DNA of 64,000 bases from Tulasnella sp. 424 (GCA_019633425.1 WSUB01000024.1:287856-351855), one strand, 5' to 3'. Shown: positions 24,234 to 37,041, numbered from the stretch's first letter. Made by a program: numbers and translations. The notes: a model not told the origin generated them from the sequence alone.

Positions 24234-25951
24234 ATGGCGTCAAATTCAGCGAACACCCTTTCACAATGGTTCCCGGAGGCACAAAGAGCTCGGATGGAGC
24301 AATCTATCAGGCGTATCTTTCGCGACGAACTCTCTATGGACAGAAATTTCAGGTCCGTGTCTTCCGCAAATTCTCGCGATCTATGGCCACCTTACGCTGC
24401 GATTCCAGAGGCCCGTCGACTGATGATCCGAGGGGACAGATTGAGGTCTTCGACAAATTATTGTCGGTGCTCAGTACCTGTCGGAACAGACTGGTTCCCA
24501 TAAACTGTTTACCCCAGGACATCATGGGCCAAATCTTCTCTATCATCCTCAAACTGGAAAGCATCGAAGACTTGGAATGGCCTGTTGACCGGGACGATGA
24601 TGTTAGCATTGTCGAACAGCGGGAACGGCTTCGCTTGGTCTCACGGAGCTGGAACTCGTTCATCCTCTCAACACCAGGCTTTTGGAGCACCTTGGATATC
24701 CGCGCACCCAATTCCGTGCTATCTAAAGGAGTCGAGCGGGCTCAGCAGCGGGAGCTCTGCTTAGTGCTCGAACCCAGATCCTTCAAACTAGACCATCCTG
24801 AGCGTCTTACGAGGCTCCTCTCCCCACACTACCCTCGAATTCGGACCCTTCGATTAAGCGACCAAGAAATCACCAGTGCGTTTCTGAAAATCCCACTCCC
24901 CACGCTGTGTACGCTTGAAATACGCCTGCGAAATGTCGATATGCCTTGGCCCATCATATCCCAGGATCAATTCCCCCGCCTGAACGCCTTGGCTCTCACC
25001 GACTGCCCCCTCATATCAAGCCGTACCCCCCTAAACACGTTACGGATCCTTCATCTCGACCAAGCACCCGACGGATTAGACGAAATTTTGGGTTTCTTAC
25101 AGGGCTGCCCCAATCTTGAGGAACTAAATATCTTACCCCTGGCTGACTTGCCATGGACCATCAACCAGACATTTCCAGCAGTTCAGCTACATAACTTACG
25201 ACGACTAGAAATGCACAGCTTTCACGCTTCTTCATTACCATGCTTTTTTCAGAAAGCTCGGATTCCGAATATCAAGCAAATTGCGATATGGATTTGGAGG
25301 ATTCGTCCCTGGAGCGTATCTCAGACTCTCCCCGTAGCCAGGACTCTTCAAGAAAGCCTCGACACCTTGCAACTGTCGGGTTCAGGCTCGCGCATAGTGG
25401 AGTTGTTCATCTCTAGTAGTGCCGTTTCTTGCGTCACGGCAGACGGTCTCTCGGTTTCCGTTAAACTGGCCCACGAACACGGCTGCAGAGAGGTGGCCAG
25501 GTATTTCTTGGGCCGCCTTGATCCGAAGATGCTTTGCGTGACCATACATCTTCAAGATCAAGGTGAGAGTAGTTGGGTGGAACAGATGCTTGGTCTAAGG
25601 AATGTAGTTGAGTTGCGACTACAAGGGGGTACCCTCAACAGCACGAGGATTCTGGTGGATTACCTGGCACTGTTCAACAAGGAGACCGTAGCGGAGGAGG
25701 CGGAAGATAGACCCGACTTGGAGTTATCGACGAATGTGACGTTACCGTGGCATTCACTACAGACCCTCGTCTTCGAGGCGGTCGAGGTTGACCTCCCGCA
25801 GCTCCTTCGAATGGCGACAACCAGGGTGAACAATCGTCAGGATGCACCCTCACGGCTCCAGCGGGTCACGTTGATTAACTGCAGCACTGGGAATTCGCCT
25901 GATCTCTCATCGAAGTTCCACGCTGTAGGCGTCGATCTCCAGCTGCAGTAG
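24234..25951 (+). CDS. F-box protein, cluster 1 copy 2 (intact)
   Basis: Two exons (24234-24352 and 24409-25951; 56-nt intron) encode a protein of about 550 residues. It begins MASNSANTLSQWFPEAQRAR. The F-box is at roughly residues 75-130 (LVPINCLPQDIMGQIFSIIL…RERLRLVSRSWNSFILSTPG), followed by irregular leucine-rich repeats (for example FPRLNALALTDCPLISSRTP) and the end …VGVDLQLQ. F-box proteins bind Skp1 and choose substrates for SCF ubiquitin ligases; the target is unknown. It is a tandem duplicate of copy 1 (starts 2448 bp apart) together with the promoter. The intron must be spliced, because its two flanking exons are in different frames. Confidence 0.85.
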
Positions 25952-27044
25952 GTTAATTCATTTGATGTGCGGTAGCTAGTTGCATTCGATGGACTTCTCT
26001 GTAGTAGCAACGAACTTTTCGTAGGCTTATAGACCGAACATAATAACCCTTGCTGATTAATCGAAATTTCGGTTCAGCGTGATCTTTGGTTTGGGGCTTG
26101 CCAGGAAATAACAGTCCACGTGCGTGCTGGATGGCTTTCGGTAATATCCAAAGGTCCCATTCGGGTTTTACCGCCGGGCCCCTTCCATCGGACCTGTGCC
26201 TTGTATCGGGATAATGCTTCGGACACATGGTAGGACGTTGATTGAGGTGACATTGACAAGAGGCGAGGACGCCCTATTAATATATACAAAGTTGGATCGG
26301 CCACGAGCCAAAAAGAGCCGTGCGAATGTTGAAGTTGCACTAGAACAACAACTACAGCACAATCAAACCCTTAGCTAATAATCGATAACGCCGCTTGCGC
26401 GGTATTCCCATAGCCTGCGGACGGCTCGACTTTTCTTGCTTTACAAGCCCTTTTTGATAGACAAACACAATATAGTAATTCATGCCTACATCGTCTCGCT
26501 TGTCGCATATACAGAAACGGGACAGTACAAGTCGAACAAAAAAGTAAAAGAAAGCTCCTGACTTTATGTACAGTGTAGTGTACAGGTAATGACAAAAATG
26601 CGCGTGCGAATACGACCGCGTTTCTACAAGCTGTGCGGTGTTTGGAGTGAATTGAAGTGGGAACAAATAGGGGCAGCGCGTGTAAAAATAGAGTTGGGAT
26701 TTAGAGGTCGACGAGGACCAAACACAAGACAAAAAAGCAGCGAAGACGGGGAGACAAGAGCGAAGTAGAAAGAAAAGACACAAAGAGCAAGAGAAGTACA
26801 GAAAGAAAAGAGGAACGCAGCAATAGAGAGTAGCGGAAGGACAAAGCGAGAGGTGGGAAAAGAACGTGGGAATCGGTGCAACAATCCTGCGCGGAGTACC
26901 CTAGCCTGTAGAGTGAAAATAGAGGCTATGGGAACTTTTTCCCCCGCCCATTTTGTAAGCCGGTTTCATACGGTTAAACATATCCTACGCGTGTAATTTC
27001 TAATCGAGATTTGGCGGCTTCTAGTCCACCTCCGGTCCAAAAGG
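25952..27044. other. intergenic region after F-box copy 2
   Basis: The first ~430 bp repeat the 3' flank of copy 1. From about 26390 the plus strand becomes purine-rich (pyrimidine-rich on the minus strand), including a G/A-rich stretch at 26700-26870; no coding meaning is evident. The last part is the promoter of F-box copy 3 and shows no DHODH relic. Confidence 0.5.
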
Positions 27045-28749
27045 ATGGCGTCTGGTCCGGCGAACGGTCCTTCCCCATGGTTATCGGATGAACAAAGAGC
27101 TCGAATGGAGCAATCTATTGGGTACATCCTTCACTCTGAAATTTCAAAGGAAGGGGATCCGAGGTTCGAGTCTTCAACCAATTCCATTCACTAGATGACC
27201 ATCTTACACCATCCCTTGCAGAGACCTTTCGGTCGATGATCCAAAGAGACAGATCGAGGTCTTCGATAAACTGTCGTTGGTGCTCAACGCCTGTCGGAAC
27301 AGACGGGTTCCCATAAATCATTTGCCCCAAGACGTCATGCACCACATATTTTCGATTGTGCTTCAGCTGGAAGACATGCACAACCTCGAACTTCCCAACC
27401 CTTACCCGACTTACCTCGTTACTTTTATCGACCAGCGAAAGCGGCTTCGACTGGTCTCGCGGACTTGGAACTCGTTCGTCGTCTCAACGCCAAGCTTCTG
27501 GAGCCTCGTGGATATGCTAGCCCCTGATCTCGAAGTGTTACACGCAAGAATAGAGCGAGCCGGACAGCGAGAGCTCTGCGTAACGCATCGGTCGGGTCTC
27601 TTCACCGAAAAATACTGCGAGCATCTCGCTCTGTTCCTCACCCCGCACCTCCATCGTGTCCGGACCCTTCGACTAGGCAACGAAGGAGTCGCAGCCGCCC
27701 TCCTGAAAAACCCATTCCCCACACTACGCGCCCTTGAATTGCGTCTGAATGGCCACTGGCAGACGGAGTCGTTACCTACAATAACCCAAGACTACTTCCC
27801 CCAGCTTCACACCTTGCAGCTCTCGGGTTGCTTCATTCCACGAAACACTACACCTCTCAACACGTTGCGAATCCTTCGTCTTCATCACATCCTTCAGGAA
27901 GAAGTGGTCGAAATCTTGGCTTTATTGGCCCAATGTTCCTACCTCGAGGAACTGGCAATCTTGTCTCAGAATCAAAGTCCATGGATGGGCCTTCAGTCAA
28001 CAGCACTCCGCCTAGACAACCTGCGGCGACTAGAAGTCCGAGATCTCGATGTGCTGTCCCTCCCATGTCTTTTTCGTTACGCCAAAATCCCGAACTTCAA
28101 AGAAGTCATCATAGCGTTTCCGCTCGCACCCGTCCCCAACATAGGAGCTGCCCTTCTACAATGCCTCGACGAATTGCAGGTTTTGAATTCAAGCACCGAC
28201 TCAGTAGAAATTTCTATGTCCGACGATATCGTTACTTGTGTCATGGAGGATGGTCGATCGGTGGAGGTCACCCCCGCCGCACCTCAATCTGCCTTCTCCG
28301 AGGAGTGCGCAAATCGTTTCTTGGAACACCTGCAGCCGAGCGCGCTTCGGATAACAGTAGAGCTTCAACATCAAGGCATAATTAGATGGATACACCAATC
28401 ATTTGACAGGAGAAATGTCGTTGAACTCAGGGCACGGCGCGGAATCCTCAGAGAGAGCAGAGCGCTGGTCGATGGACTCGCGATTTTCGGTGACGGTGAG
28501 GAGGATACCGAGGAGAGCTTTGATTTGGAGTTACCGCTCCCGTTGCCTTCGTTGCAGACCCTAATCTTCGAGGATAGCGACATTGATGTTCCACATCTCT
28601 TACGGATGGTGTCGAACCGGGCTACTCACCCCCAGGCTACAGCTGCCACCCGAATCAAACAAATTACGTTGAGCAGCTGTAGCACTAGAAACGCTCCTGA
28701 TCTCTCATCAAGGTTCCGCGATCTAGGCGTCAACCTCACCCTGCGGTAG
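27045..28749 (+). CDS. F-box protein, cluster 1 copy 3 (diverged)
   Basis: Same architecture as copies 1 and 2: a 119-nt exon 1 (27045-27163), a 58-nt intron, then a long exon to 28749. F-box: RRVPINHLPQDVMHHIFSIV…KRLRLVSRTWNSFVVSTPSF. Leucine-rich segments follow (FPTLRALELRLNG, LNTLRILRLHHIL), ending DLSSRFRDLGVNLTLR. It is clearly more diverged from copies 1 and 2 than they are from each other, so it is an older duplicate. The conserved exon 1 length and phase-2 intron support the start. Confidence 0.85.
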
Positions 28750-29286
28750 ATATGTTCGTCCGATGGTTAGCAACTACATCCTTCAGCTTCCATTATAGAT
28801 TAGCCATGTCTCACTTTGTTGATTTGATCGGCCCTGGTTTCGCATTGCCTTTTGTTCGCTTGGCGGGTAATAGCCGGCCACGTGTTGGTGCCTGTCGGCA
28901 AAATCCGGCGATTATATTACCGCATCCTTTCTTTCGGACCAGACACTTGTACTGGAACATTACTTTATGCCAATTCAGGTAGAGTCCTCCGCCATATTAC
29001 AGCAGGTATCCAAAGATAACCGTTCTACATGTCTTTATGGAGCGACCATCAGGATTCTCTGCTACATCCGCAGCCGCTACCCGCCTTTAGGCATGCCCCC
29101 GGGTCTCGCCCAGGGTACTTAGCTCAAACGTTCGCTGGAACTTCGGGAATTCCTCCTGCCACCAAGGGCCCCGGGAAGGGGCCATTGCGTCCGAACCGAA
29201 CGGCGGGTTATTAGTAAATACACAAGCCGAATGCATGCCCCCTCCTCAACACTTGTCCTACGATTTTCTTGCTCTCTCGCTACTAT
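28750..29286. other. intergenic region
   Basis: 3' flank of F-box copy 3 and upstream region of the DUF6533 gene. An additional 5' exon of that gene may lie at 29200-29286. Nothing else recognised. Confidence 0.4.
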
Positions 29287-30956
29287 ATGGACTTCGTTTA
29301 TGATGAGCAGTTATACGTGAAGGTTGTGGGAAGGACGATTGGCACAGGGTATACCACAGTGAGTCAGTGCTTCTGTGGCAGCCCATCGGTTGGGTCTGAT
29401 TGAAGAGTGCTCTATTTTGTGGCAGGCCGCTGCTGTCTGCGTGCTCGTTTGGGACTGGAGTGAGTTCCATCCCTTGCTGAATACATCGTTGGCGGGCGAC
29501 TAACGGCACCCCCAGTAACCCATCTGGAGGATGAAGTTGAATTTATCTGGAGACGAAATTGGAAGATGGCCGGGAAGCCACTTTATTTGGTTCGTTCAGG
29601 ACTTTAAATGCGAGTATAATATCTGATCCCGTCTGTCCTCTGACTATCAGGTTTTGCGTTATAGCGGTTTCGTATTCCAAATATTTGACCTAATACAAAT
29701 ACTCGCACCGTGGAACAGAAAGGTCGGTACAATGGATATTCATCTTTACCGGCATGCAATTGACCAAAGCGTACCGTTGCTATAGTTGTGGGTACCTTTT
29801 TTGGGGGGAAGCCCTACCCGAGACCCGAATGATGACCTGTGTTTGTGTAGCTGCGAGGGTTACTACGTAATGCTTCCTCTAGGCACAACGGTAAGCTCCC
29901 CTTTCCGTTACAGGGGTAGGGTTATTTAACTTATCTCGTCTCTGTATCCAGGGACTTCTCCTGATTGTGGATACGGTCCTCGCTTACCGGATGCTATGCT
30001 TGTACGAGATGGATTACCGCCTGCTGGTCGCAAATATCGTTCTATTCTCGTTTGGAGCTGCCTCTACAGCTGTGATCATTGGATTCTGCCTTTCGGGTTT
30101 CCGCGTCGTCGCGACTCCTCGCTACCTTACCGGTTGCTGGGTTACCGCAGGCTCTTCCATCTTTATGGCTCTGATACCAGGTGCGTCAGAGCATTTACTC
30201 TCGGGTGGTGGAATGGTTTTGCTCACGATGTCACAGCCCTCGCTTTTGAGCTTTGGCTCTTCGTTCTTGTTCTCATCAAACTATACCAACACATCAAGGA
30301 GGTAGGCGGAATGTCACAGAAAACTGTTACCCGGATTTTGTTGAAAGATTCAATAAACTGGTTTTTTATGTGAGTACTGCACCCCAGCCTTGACCGAAGT
30401 TATTTCTTAGCGTCCCTTCCTCAGCATCTCGGCCCTTATTTTATGGAACGCGCTCAACTTAGCCGTTGCCCCGGTAAATATTTTATTTCGTGGCTTTGTA
30501 CCACTACTAACTCCGCGGCATATAGGAAGGATTACGAGGGATCGTCCTACCGTAAGTCCGCAGATCGACAATAAGCTGGACGTAGTCTAAAGAGCGTTCT
30601 CTCCCAGTTTCCTTCGTAGTTTCACTATTATTGGCGGCTGCCGTCTTATAATCCACATGCGAAAGCAAATGTTTCGTAATTACTCGACTTCGGAAACTGC
30701 AGTATCCACTGCCATTCGATTCGGCGAACGAGAACCCAACGACGACGATCATCAAATGAGCTGGACGAAGACTCGCATCATATCCTTCGCGCAGCAAATA
30801 GGATTACCTCCACCTGCTACAATCATGTCGTCAATGTGGCCTGAAGGCGAGGAGGGGATCTATGAGACGGGGTCGTCATCTGGTGACAACGAAGTTATAT
30901 TTCTGCGCCATTTGGAGCATAATCAGGGGCGGGGCGCTGTCTTCGACATGCCGTAG
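29287..30956 (+). CDS. DUF6533-type multi-pass membrane protein
   Basis: At least eight exons. Spliced product: MDFVYDEQLY, AAAVCVLVWDWITHLEDEVE, FIWRRNWKMAGKPLYL, VLRYSGFVFQIFDLIQILAP, CEGYYVMLPLGTT, GLLLIVDTVLAYRMLCLYEM. Then follow a tryptophan-rich helix pair, ISALILWNALNLAVAP, and a cytoplasmic tail ending QGRGAVFDMP at 30956. The DxLxxLEDEVEFIW signature, the paired helices after it and the 'LxxYRMLCLY' helix are typical of the basidiomycete-expanded DUF6533 family. Its function is unknown; it is sometimes compared with 7TM sensors. The N-terminal end is uncertain: 29287 is the first in-frame Met and an upstream exon is possible. The join near 30180-30210 is the least certain. Confidence 0.7.
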
Positions 30957-31350
30957 AGTTTTAACGTGCCCCACCTCAACCGCGATGCCACTGTGGCGCC
31001 GTCGGCGGGATTTGTTGAACGGGTCGGGTCTTTTCATGTGCTTCGCTGACTCAATAGAAGTCAGAGAGCGGGGTGTTCGTGTAATTTATCGTCGCCCTTC
31101 TGATTAACTGTATCAACATATTAATTGTATTTTTGCTTTACCTGGGAAACCGGAATCGGATCATTTGCGTCCGCTGAATGAGAGTCAGGGCGACTCCCCT
31201 GGGTTAGCACACGTGACTCGCTGCAACTGAATTTGGCACCGATGAATTCCGAATCGGACAGTGAGATACGACCCACTCGGCATATCTAGGAAGAGGGATA
31301 TAAAAATCCGACTTTGGCGTACCAAAACTTCCTCATCAACTGCCACCTCG

Positions 31351-33211
31351 ATGGCTACGCCCCAGTCTGTTTCTCAACCTTCCCCAGGTACGGGCACTGC
31401 CATATCAAGAGAAACGAACGCACAATTGATCCGTGTTTCAATTCAAGGAGAAGCCAAAGTTTCTGTGGCTGCAACGATTCGAGGCGAGGTCGACACATTC
31501 TTGGGAGAGCTTTTTAACAAACTCAATCAGTGCGCGCATCAGATTCGCTGTGCTGGGCTTTGCTGACATGAGTAACATCAGTCTCGTTTCCGATAAGAGC
31601 CCTTCCAAAAAAGCCGACATCGAACTCCATCTTTGTGAAATCGTTGAATCGGCCGTCCGTCGAAGACGGAACGATCGCGTACCTTTCGCCCAACTGCCTG
31701 TGGATGTCGTCCATTGCGTCTTTGCAGAAGCCCTGGACTTAGAGAGGATCTATGACGTGGAATTCCCCATTCGCGCCATAGGGTTGCACAAGAAGCATCT
31801 GTTGAGGATGCGCCTCGTCTCAGTGGCGTGGAACGAGTTTCTCGTTTCGTCCCCCAGATACTGGCCGGCAATCAACGTCTGGGCACACCCACGACTAGTG
31901 GAACTGAGTATCAAGCGAGCTCGTGATACACCATTGATTCTTTTCACTGGGCTCAGAGCACCGCGGGACGTGCGTCGACCGGGGGTGGTTAAGAGCAAAT
32001 TGGGGAAACATACCAGCCAAGTCCGAGTGATCCGCTCGGACTACACGGATACCTGGGAGCTCCTCAAGTACCTCATCGAGAAAGGAATGCCGATGCTACA
32101 AGCCATGGAGCTAGACTCAGATTTCTTCATGCGCAGAGATGGGGAACCGGCTTCGACCGTCGCCGAACTTCCGCAACTCCGCGATCTCGTCGCGTGGGGT
32201 TGGGAACCTCCCGCGGGGGCAGTGTGGCTTAGAAACCTGCGCACACTCAGCATCAGCGAAATGCAAAATCTCGGCAGGAACACGCTCTGGATGCTCGCCG
32301 CCTGCGACAATCTCCGAAGACTCGGCATTCTGACACCGCGCAACTCCGGGAGGCTGGCTTCCGAGGAGGAGTTATCTGATTTTGCGGCCACAATAACGCT
32401 TCCAAGCCTCCAGGAGTTAGACATGCACTTATGGGACGAATGGGCCTTCGGACAAATTGTTCGAAGGCTTAGTACGCCACTACTCACTCGTGGACTACTT
32501 CGCTTCGACCGCTGGCACCCTCCAGCCTCCCAGCCCAACGCTAGGATGATCGAAGATCTTGGTCACTTCATATCTCCTAGAAAGGGGGTACAAAGCACAG
32601 TCAAGGAGACGCTCATCGAGATTCATTGGGGCGGGGGAGAGGCTCCACTTTCGTGGTTCTCGTTTAAGGCTGGTTGCCGCGTTATCGGGTTGCCACAACC
32701 GGAGCAGGGAGTTCAAGAGGACCGGTACGTCGATACCATTGCCAATATGCAAGCGCTGCTGGGCAATCCTCCGCTATCGGTCACAGTAATCGACCACACG
32801 AGTACCGACACGTTCGTACGCAAGATGGCAGACATTGGCGTGAAGACAATTCGGATCAAAGGGCCGGAAACAGATCTGGGAGCGGCGTTGGCATCGATAG
32901 GCAGTCGCCGACCGAACCTCCCATCCGGAAAGGTTACCGACACCGACTGGCCGTTCGAATCGCTGACGGAACTCATCGTGGAGGACATTACTTTGAATAT
33001 CGGCCGGTTGGAAACGCTTGTTGGAGTCCGTCAACTATACCTACGATCGACGTCCAAAGTGTGGCTGCAACGCATCTCATTGATCAATTGTCGACTCTTT
33101 GGGATATCACTCGAAATTTGTGTCAAGAGACTTTCTAAATTGGGGGTAGCCCTTGTAGACGTGGAATGTAGGCGAAGTGTGCGTCCCAAAAAACAGCAGG
33201 GCGGAAAGTAG
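31351..33211 (+). CDS. F-box protein related to the 43-53 kb array
   Basis: Exon 1 31351-31529 encodes MATPQSVSQPSPG… and AATIRGEVDTFLGELFNKLN. A 52-nt intron (31530-31581, branch-like TGCTGAC) joins to LVSDKSPSKKADIELHLCEI. The F-box is VPFAQLPVDVVHCVFAEALD…LLRMRLVSVAWNEFLVSSPR. A leucine-rich region follows, ending SVRPKKQQGGK. The ATG at 31568 that a naive call would use lies inside the intron. The N-terminal helix exon parallels that of the array genes (ALIATLQPQADSLLEKIYEF), which supports the model. Probably the closest single-copy relative of the array family in this window. Confidence 0.8.
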
Positions 33212-33493
33212 GGGTCGGTTTCTGTTAGTTTGCGAATGTGACTAGTAAATGTATGAGCATTCCATCTTATGTCTGTCATCGCCTGCACTTGATACGAAAA
33301 TAAGAATCCCCGACCTCCTGATCACCTGAAACCGGAGAGATTTCGAAACCATTATCTGCCACTGTTCTGTCAAGTTCTTTATGGTAAGGGGAATTATGTG
33401 TAATATATAATAATTGAGAACGATAGTAACGATTAAGACTTTGCCCCTCCTTTTTCTTCATCCGTTTCTATCCTTTTCCTCTATCCCAATCCC

Positions 33494-33890
33494 CTAGTCC
33501 TCATCCGTCACCTCGTGCATCTTCAGTTCCTTCATACCCAGCACAGATACCATACCCAGCGCGCACAACCCAATCATCGTCAACCAGATCACCCTCAACC
33601 TACTCGCAAACGCCTCCCTCACTCCCGTCCTGATAGGCCCGGCTAGGTCATGTATCTGAGGAATGGCAGCATACGTGATCTCCACTCCCTCACTTGGAAC
33701 ATCTCCAAAAACGCTTTAGGTAGCTTGATCTTGAGTTGATTTTGAAGGATCGTGGCGCCGATAGTTACACCTCACGTTTGCGAGTAGCTCCTCATGAAAA
33801 TGAAGAACGCCAATGGGCGCTGACGGGAGGCGACACGAGGACTGGGAAGTAGGAGCGGCGTAGAGTATATCCACTCCCAATTTGTGTCCG
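33494..33890 (-). pseudogene. decayed MFS drug/siderophore transporter, C-terminal part
   Basis: The minus strand reads, in shifting frames, YFPVLVSPPVSA, LAFFIFMRSYSQT-stop-GV, TIGATILQNQLKIKLPKAFL, then GVEITYAAIPQIHDLAGPIR and FASRLRVIWLTMIG…MHEVTDED. This is the last ~130 residues of a fungal DHA-type major facilitator (the TILQNQL and MHEVTDE motifs are characteristic). Lesions: a TGA (33772-33774) where Trp is expected, and at least two frameshifts. No upstream part is recognisable. Dead gene fragment. Confidence 0.75.
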
Positions 33891-35606
33891 TTGCAAGAGT
33901 TTGACCTCCTGAAGGGATGCCGTGAACGATAGCGGGCAAATGACTGGAGGGATCTGGGCGGGCATGTAGTAAATCCGAGAGGACTAGCTTGCTGAGGATG
34001 CTAAAAAGCCACCAAATTGAAGGCGGGCAATAGATAAGACTCTAGAATCGGGTTGCACCCGAATGGATTTGCGCGTTCAAAGTGGCCGGCAGGATCCAGC
34101 AGGGGATATACCTCCACAGGGACGTTCGAGGAGTCCAGGGACAGATACCGCAGCAAGATGGACTCGTCATGATGGTTGAATGTTATCGACTGTGCATAGG
34201 AACGTGCATTCCCCTTATGGGACGTCCCTGATGTTGGGGGAAGAGTGGGTTCGGCCCAAGGCCGAATGTTCGTCATGTAAGCGGTCTCTATCCCAGTCGA
34301 TTCTGACCTCCACCGTCGATGCAGGCCCAGGGCAATCATCACTAGAATCCCGAAGTTGCGCTGGCAGTCCATCCCCGACATTCTCATTAAGCGAAGGGGA
34401 CAGGGTTTCTCACCGCCAAGCACCTAATTAGAGACGCATGTAGGGACGTTGTGTACGGCCGACGCCCGACACACTGACATCACTTCGTCCACCCCGCACG
34501 GCAATCGACAAGAGATAGACACATCCCGTCTCCGATCGAGTTGATCATACGCTGTGCCACTCGATTCGAGCCAAGGACAATGACTCGAAATTGTAGCTTT
34601 ACGCTTACTCTGGGTTCTTCCGGAATTCCCTAGATGCGCGTATGCACCGACGGTACTTCTCCATGGGCATTGTGTATCAGCTAGCTTGATACTCTGACCG
34701 GACATCACGTCTTCACTACAAATGAGTAAATGTGCCATGTAAGCATTCTGGCTACTTTATGATATTTCGGTTTATTTTTCTGGTGCAGCGGCGGGCGGAA
34801 AGTGCAGAACCGCGGGTCCAGGCCCACTCGCCCGAACTAAGAGGTCGCTAACGTTTGAAAAACAACGCGGACACGCGTTGGCCGCCAAGAAACTGCGCAA
34901 TTCGACTGGATTCAAGTGTTACTCACTCCAAACCAATGGAGTCCGCACTGTGATCGGGCTAGCCATCCTATATTTGTAAGCGAGTGAGGTGTATACGCGT
35001 AGCGTCCAGCACGGCATGCAGCTGGCTAGCGCCAGACCGTTCCTCCGCTAGGCGATGTGTAAAAACACTGCAGACTATTCATGAAAGTCTTGGTGATAAC
35101 CTCCACGTAGTCACTCGGCTAAGGGAGACACAGTATACCATCGGAGCGACAAGGTCGCAGGTAGCAGGACAAGATACCCCAAAGAAAAAATCTGAAAAGC
35201 TTGTTCCAATTTTCAGCTGCGTCGTTAGTTGCTGCGCCGCGACTCTCAAAAGCGCGAAGAATCAAGATTCGGGGAGACACCGTTGATTGAGAGGCTTAAG
35301 GATCGCAATGACATAAGCGACCTTACATCAGCTACTCGGAGTGACGACGCGGCTCTTCGCCGTTCGGCTACAGCTGTGCACCTCCACCGCACCTCCGCCA
35401 CCTGCTCTCGAACCTTCCCACTACCGCGGCCTCCGACATAGACACCTCCACTAATCCTTTATATACGCACTTTGAATCCTGATTTTCGAATCTCACAACA
35501 TTTTCTGACTCTTAGATTCGTTATCCCTTCAACTCTCCTCCTCCCCGAACCTTTTCCCAACCTGTCCGCCCTCGCTCACATCCGTCTACCTCGCAAGGCA
35601 TTCCGA
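33891..35606. other. gene-poor stretch
   Basis: A minus-strand ORF of 140 codons (34001-34423) has plausible composition but no family resemblance and no flanking exons I can join. Other ORFs overlap each other. From about 35390 the sequence becomes pyrimidine-rich, as in a promoter or 5' UTR of the following hydrolase gene. Confidence 0.45.
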
Positions 35607-37041
35607 ATGGCCTCAGCACCAGAAGTTGTAGCAACCGCTATCAACCCCGCAAGAGCAATACCACAGAATTGGAGGGAGTCTATCAGTTACTGGTGGAACA
35701 GTAACGACAAAGAAACCACCGCGGCTCAAGATCGCCTCCTCCGACGATTACCCTTCTTCTCATCATCTCCAACAGCACCTCCCGACCCAACCACCGCCGC
35801 ATCACCTTCAGACCCCGCTTCTAGCGGAGTCGTAGGGAGGTTATCCCATTTCGAACTCGATGGTCCGAAAAGATACCTGAACCAATTCTCGATAACACCC
35901 ACAAAAGAAGTCGCCAATGCACCACCGCCAACCGTCGTACTTCACGGATATGGAGCTGGCCTGGGCTTCTTTTTCATGAATTACGCGGCTCTCGGTGACT
36001 GGGCGGCGAGGAGAGGTGGCAGTGTTTACGCATTGGATTGGTTAGGAATGGGTTTGAGCGCTCGGGTGCCTTTTAAAGTGCATGCCAAGCGTGAAGACAC
36101 CGAGCGACGAGTGAAGGAGGCAGAAGACTTTTTCCTCGACGCTTTGGAGGAATGGCGGGTGAAGAACGGCTTTGACAAGATGACGCTCGTTGGTCACAGC
36201 CTTGGTGAGTCTCGTCACAGAATCATAATGGTCATTGTAGGTTGCTCATATCGCTTCTTTTATCTCAGGTGGCTATCTCTCAGCTGCATATGCGCTTCGT
36301 CACCCAGATCGCGTGTCTCGCCTCATCCTCCTGTCGCCGGCTGGCATCCCGCGCAACCCAAATAAACCCACCGCTGCCGAAGAAGCCACCCTAGAAGCCG
36401 TCGCCGAGGCCGAGCAAAAGCAAAGCTTACTGAGAAGGCTCGGAATGCATGCATGGGAGGCCGGATGGAGTCCATTCCAGATTGTTCGTTCCGCAACGTT
36501 CTTCGGGCCCCTGCTTGTTGGACGCTATTCAACTTGGCGGTTCCGCCACTTTACGGATGAAGATGCTCGAGACATGAACAACTACATTTGGCATATCACT
36601 CGGGCGAAAGGGAGCGGAGAATATTGCATTTGTGAGTGCGAGAGCATTTACCCTTTGAAGTGAATAAGCTAAGCGCTCGACTTTCTGCTGCAGCGCATAT
36701 TCTGGAACCTGGAGCACATGCCCGTCTGCCGATGGTGGACCGCATGGACAAGCTGAAGATGCCTGTTACTTTCTTCTGTAAGTACAATCTGCGCCCGTTC
36801 AGAATTTCAGATATCTGACCAGCTTTTGGCTATTCTAGACGGTGACCAGGACTGGATGGATGAGAAGGGAGGCAGGGAAACCGTCCACCGCTTACGCGAG
36901 GCCGGTAACATGCAAGCTAAATCCATACGAATTCAATACGCGGGACACCATCTGTATCTTGACAATCCGGACGAGACCAACAAACTCCTTATTCGGGAGC
37001 TCGAAAAGACCGTTCCACCATCACCGGCGACCTCTGCATAA
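35607..37041 (+). CDS. alpha/beta hydrolase of the Cld1/ABHD4-ABHD5 family
   Basis: Predicted lipase or acyltransferase-like hydrolase; yeast Cld1 deacylates cardiolipin in mitochondria. Features in order: RESISYWWNSNDKE; PPPTVVLHGYGAGLGFFFMN (oxyanion HGxxA); LDWLGMGLSAR; TLVGHSLGGYLSAAYALRHP (nucleophile elbow GHSLGG, spliced across intron 36205-36268); ILLSPAGIPRNP; SHILEPGAHARLPMVDRM; FFYGDQDWMD (acid region); YAGHHLYLDNPDETN (catalytic His in HHLYLD). All three catalytic elements are present. The start at 35607 (MASAPEVVATAIN) is the first Met after an in-frame pyrimidine-rich leader; 35472 is an alternative upstream ATG. Three introns. Confidence 0.88.

Noticed and set aside
34001..34423. 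140-codon ORF as a separate gene
   Set aside because: No recognisable family, no flanking exons and no signal features; cannot be told from chance.
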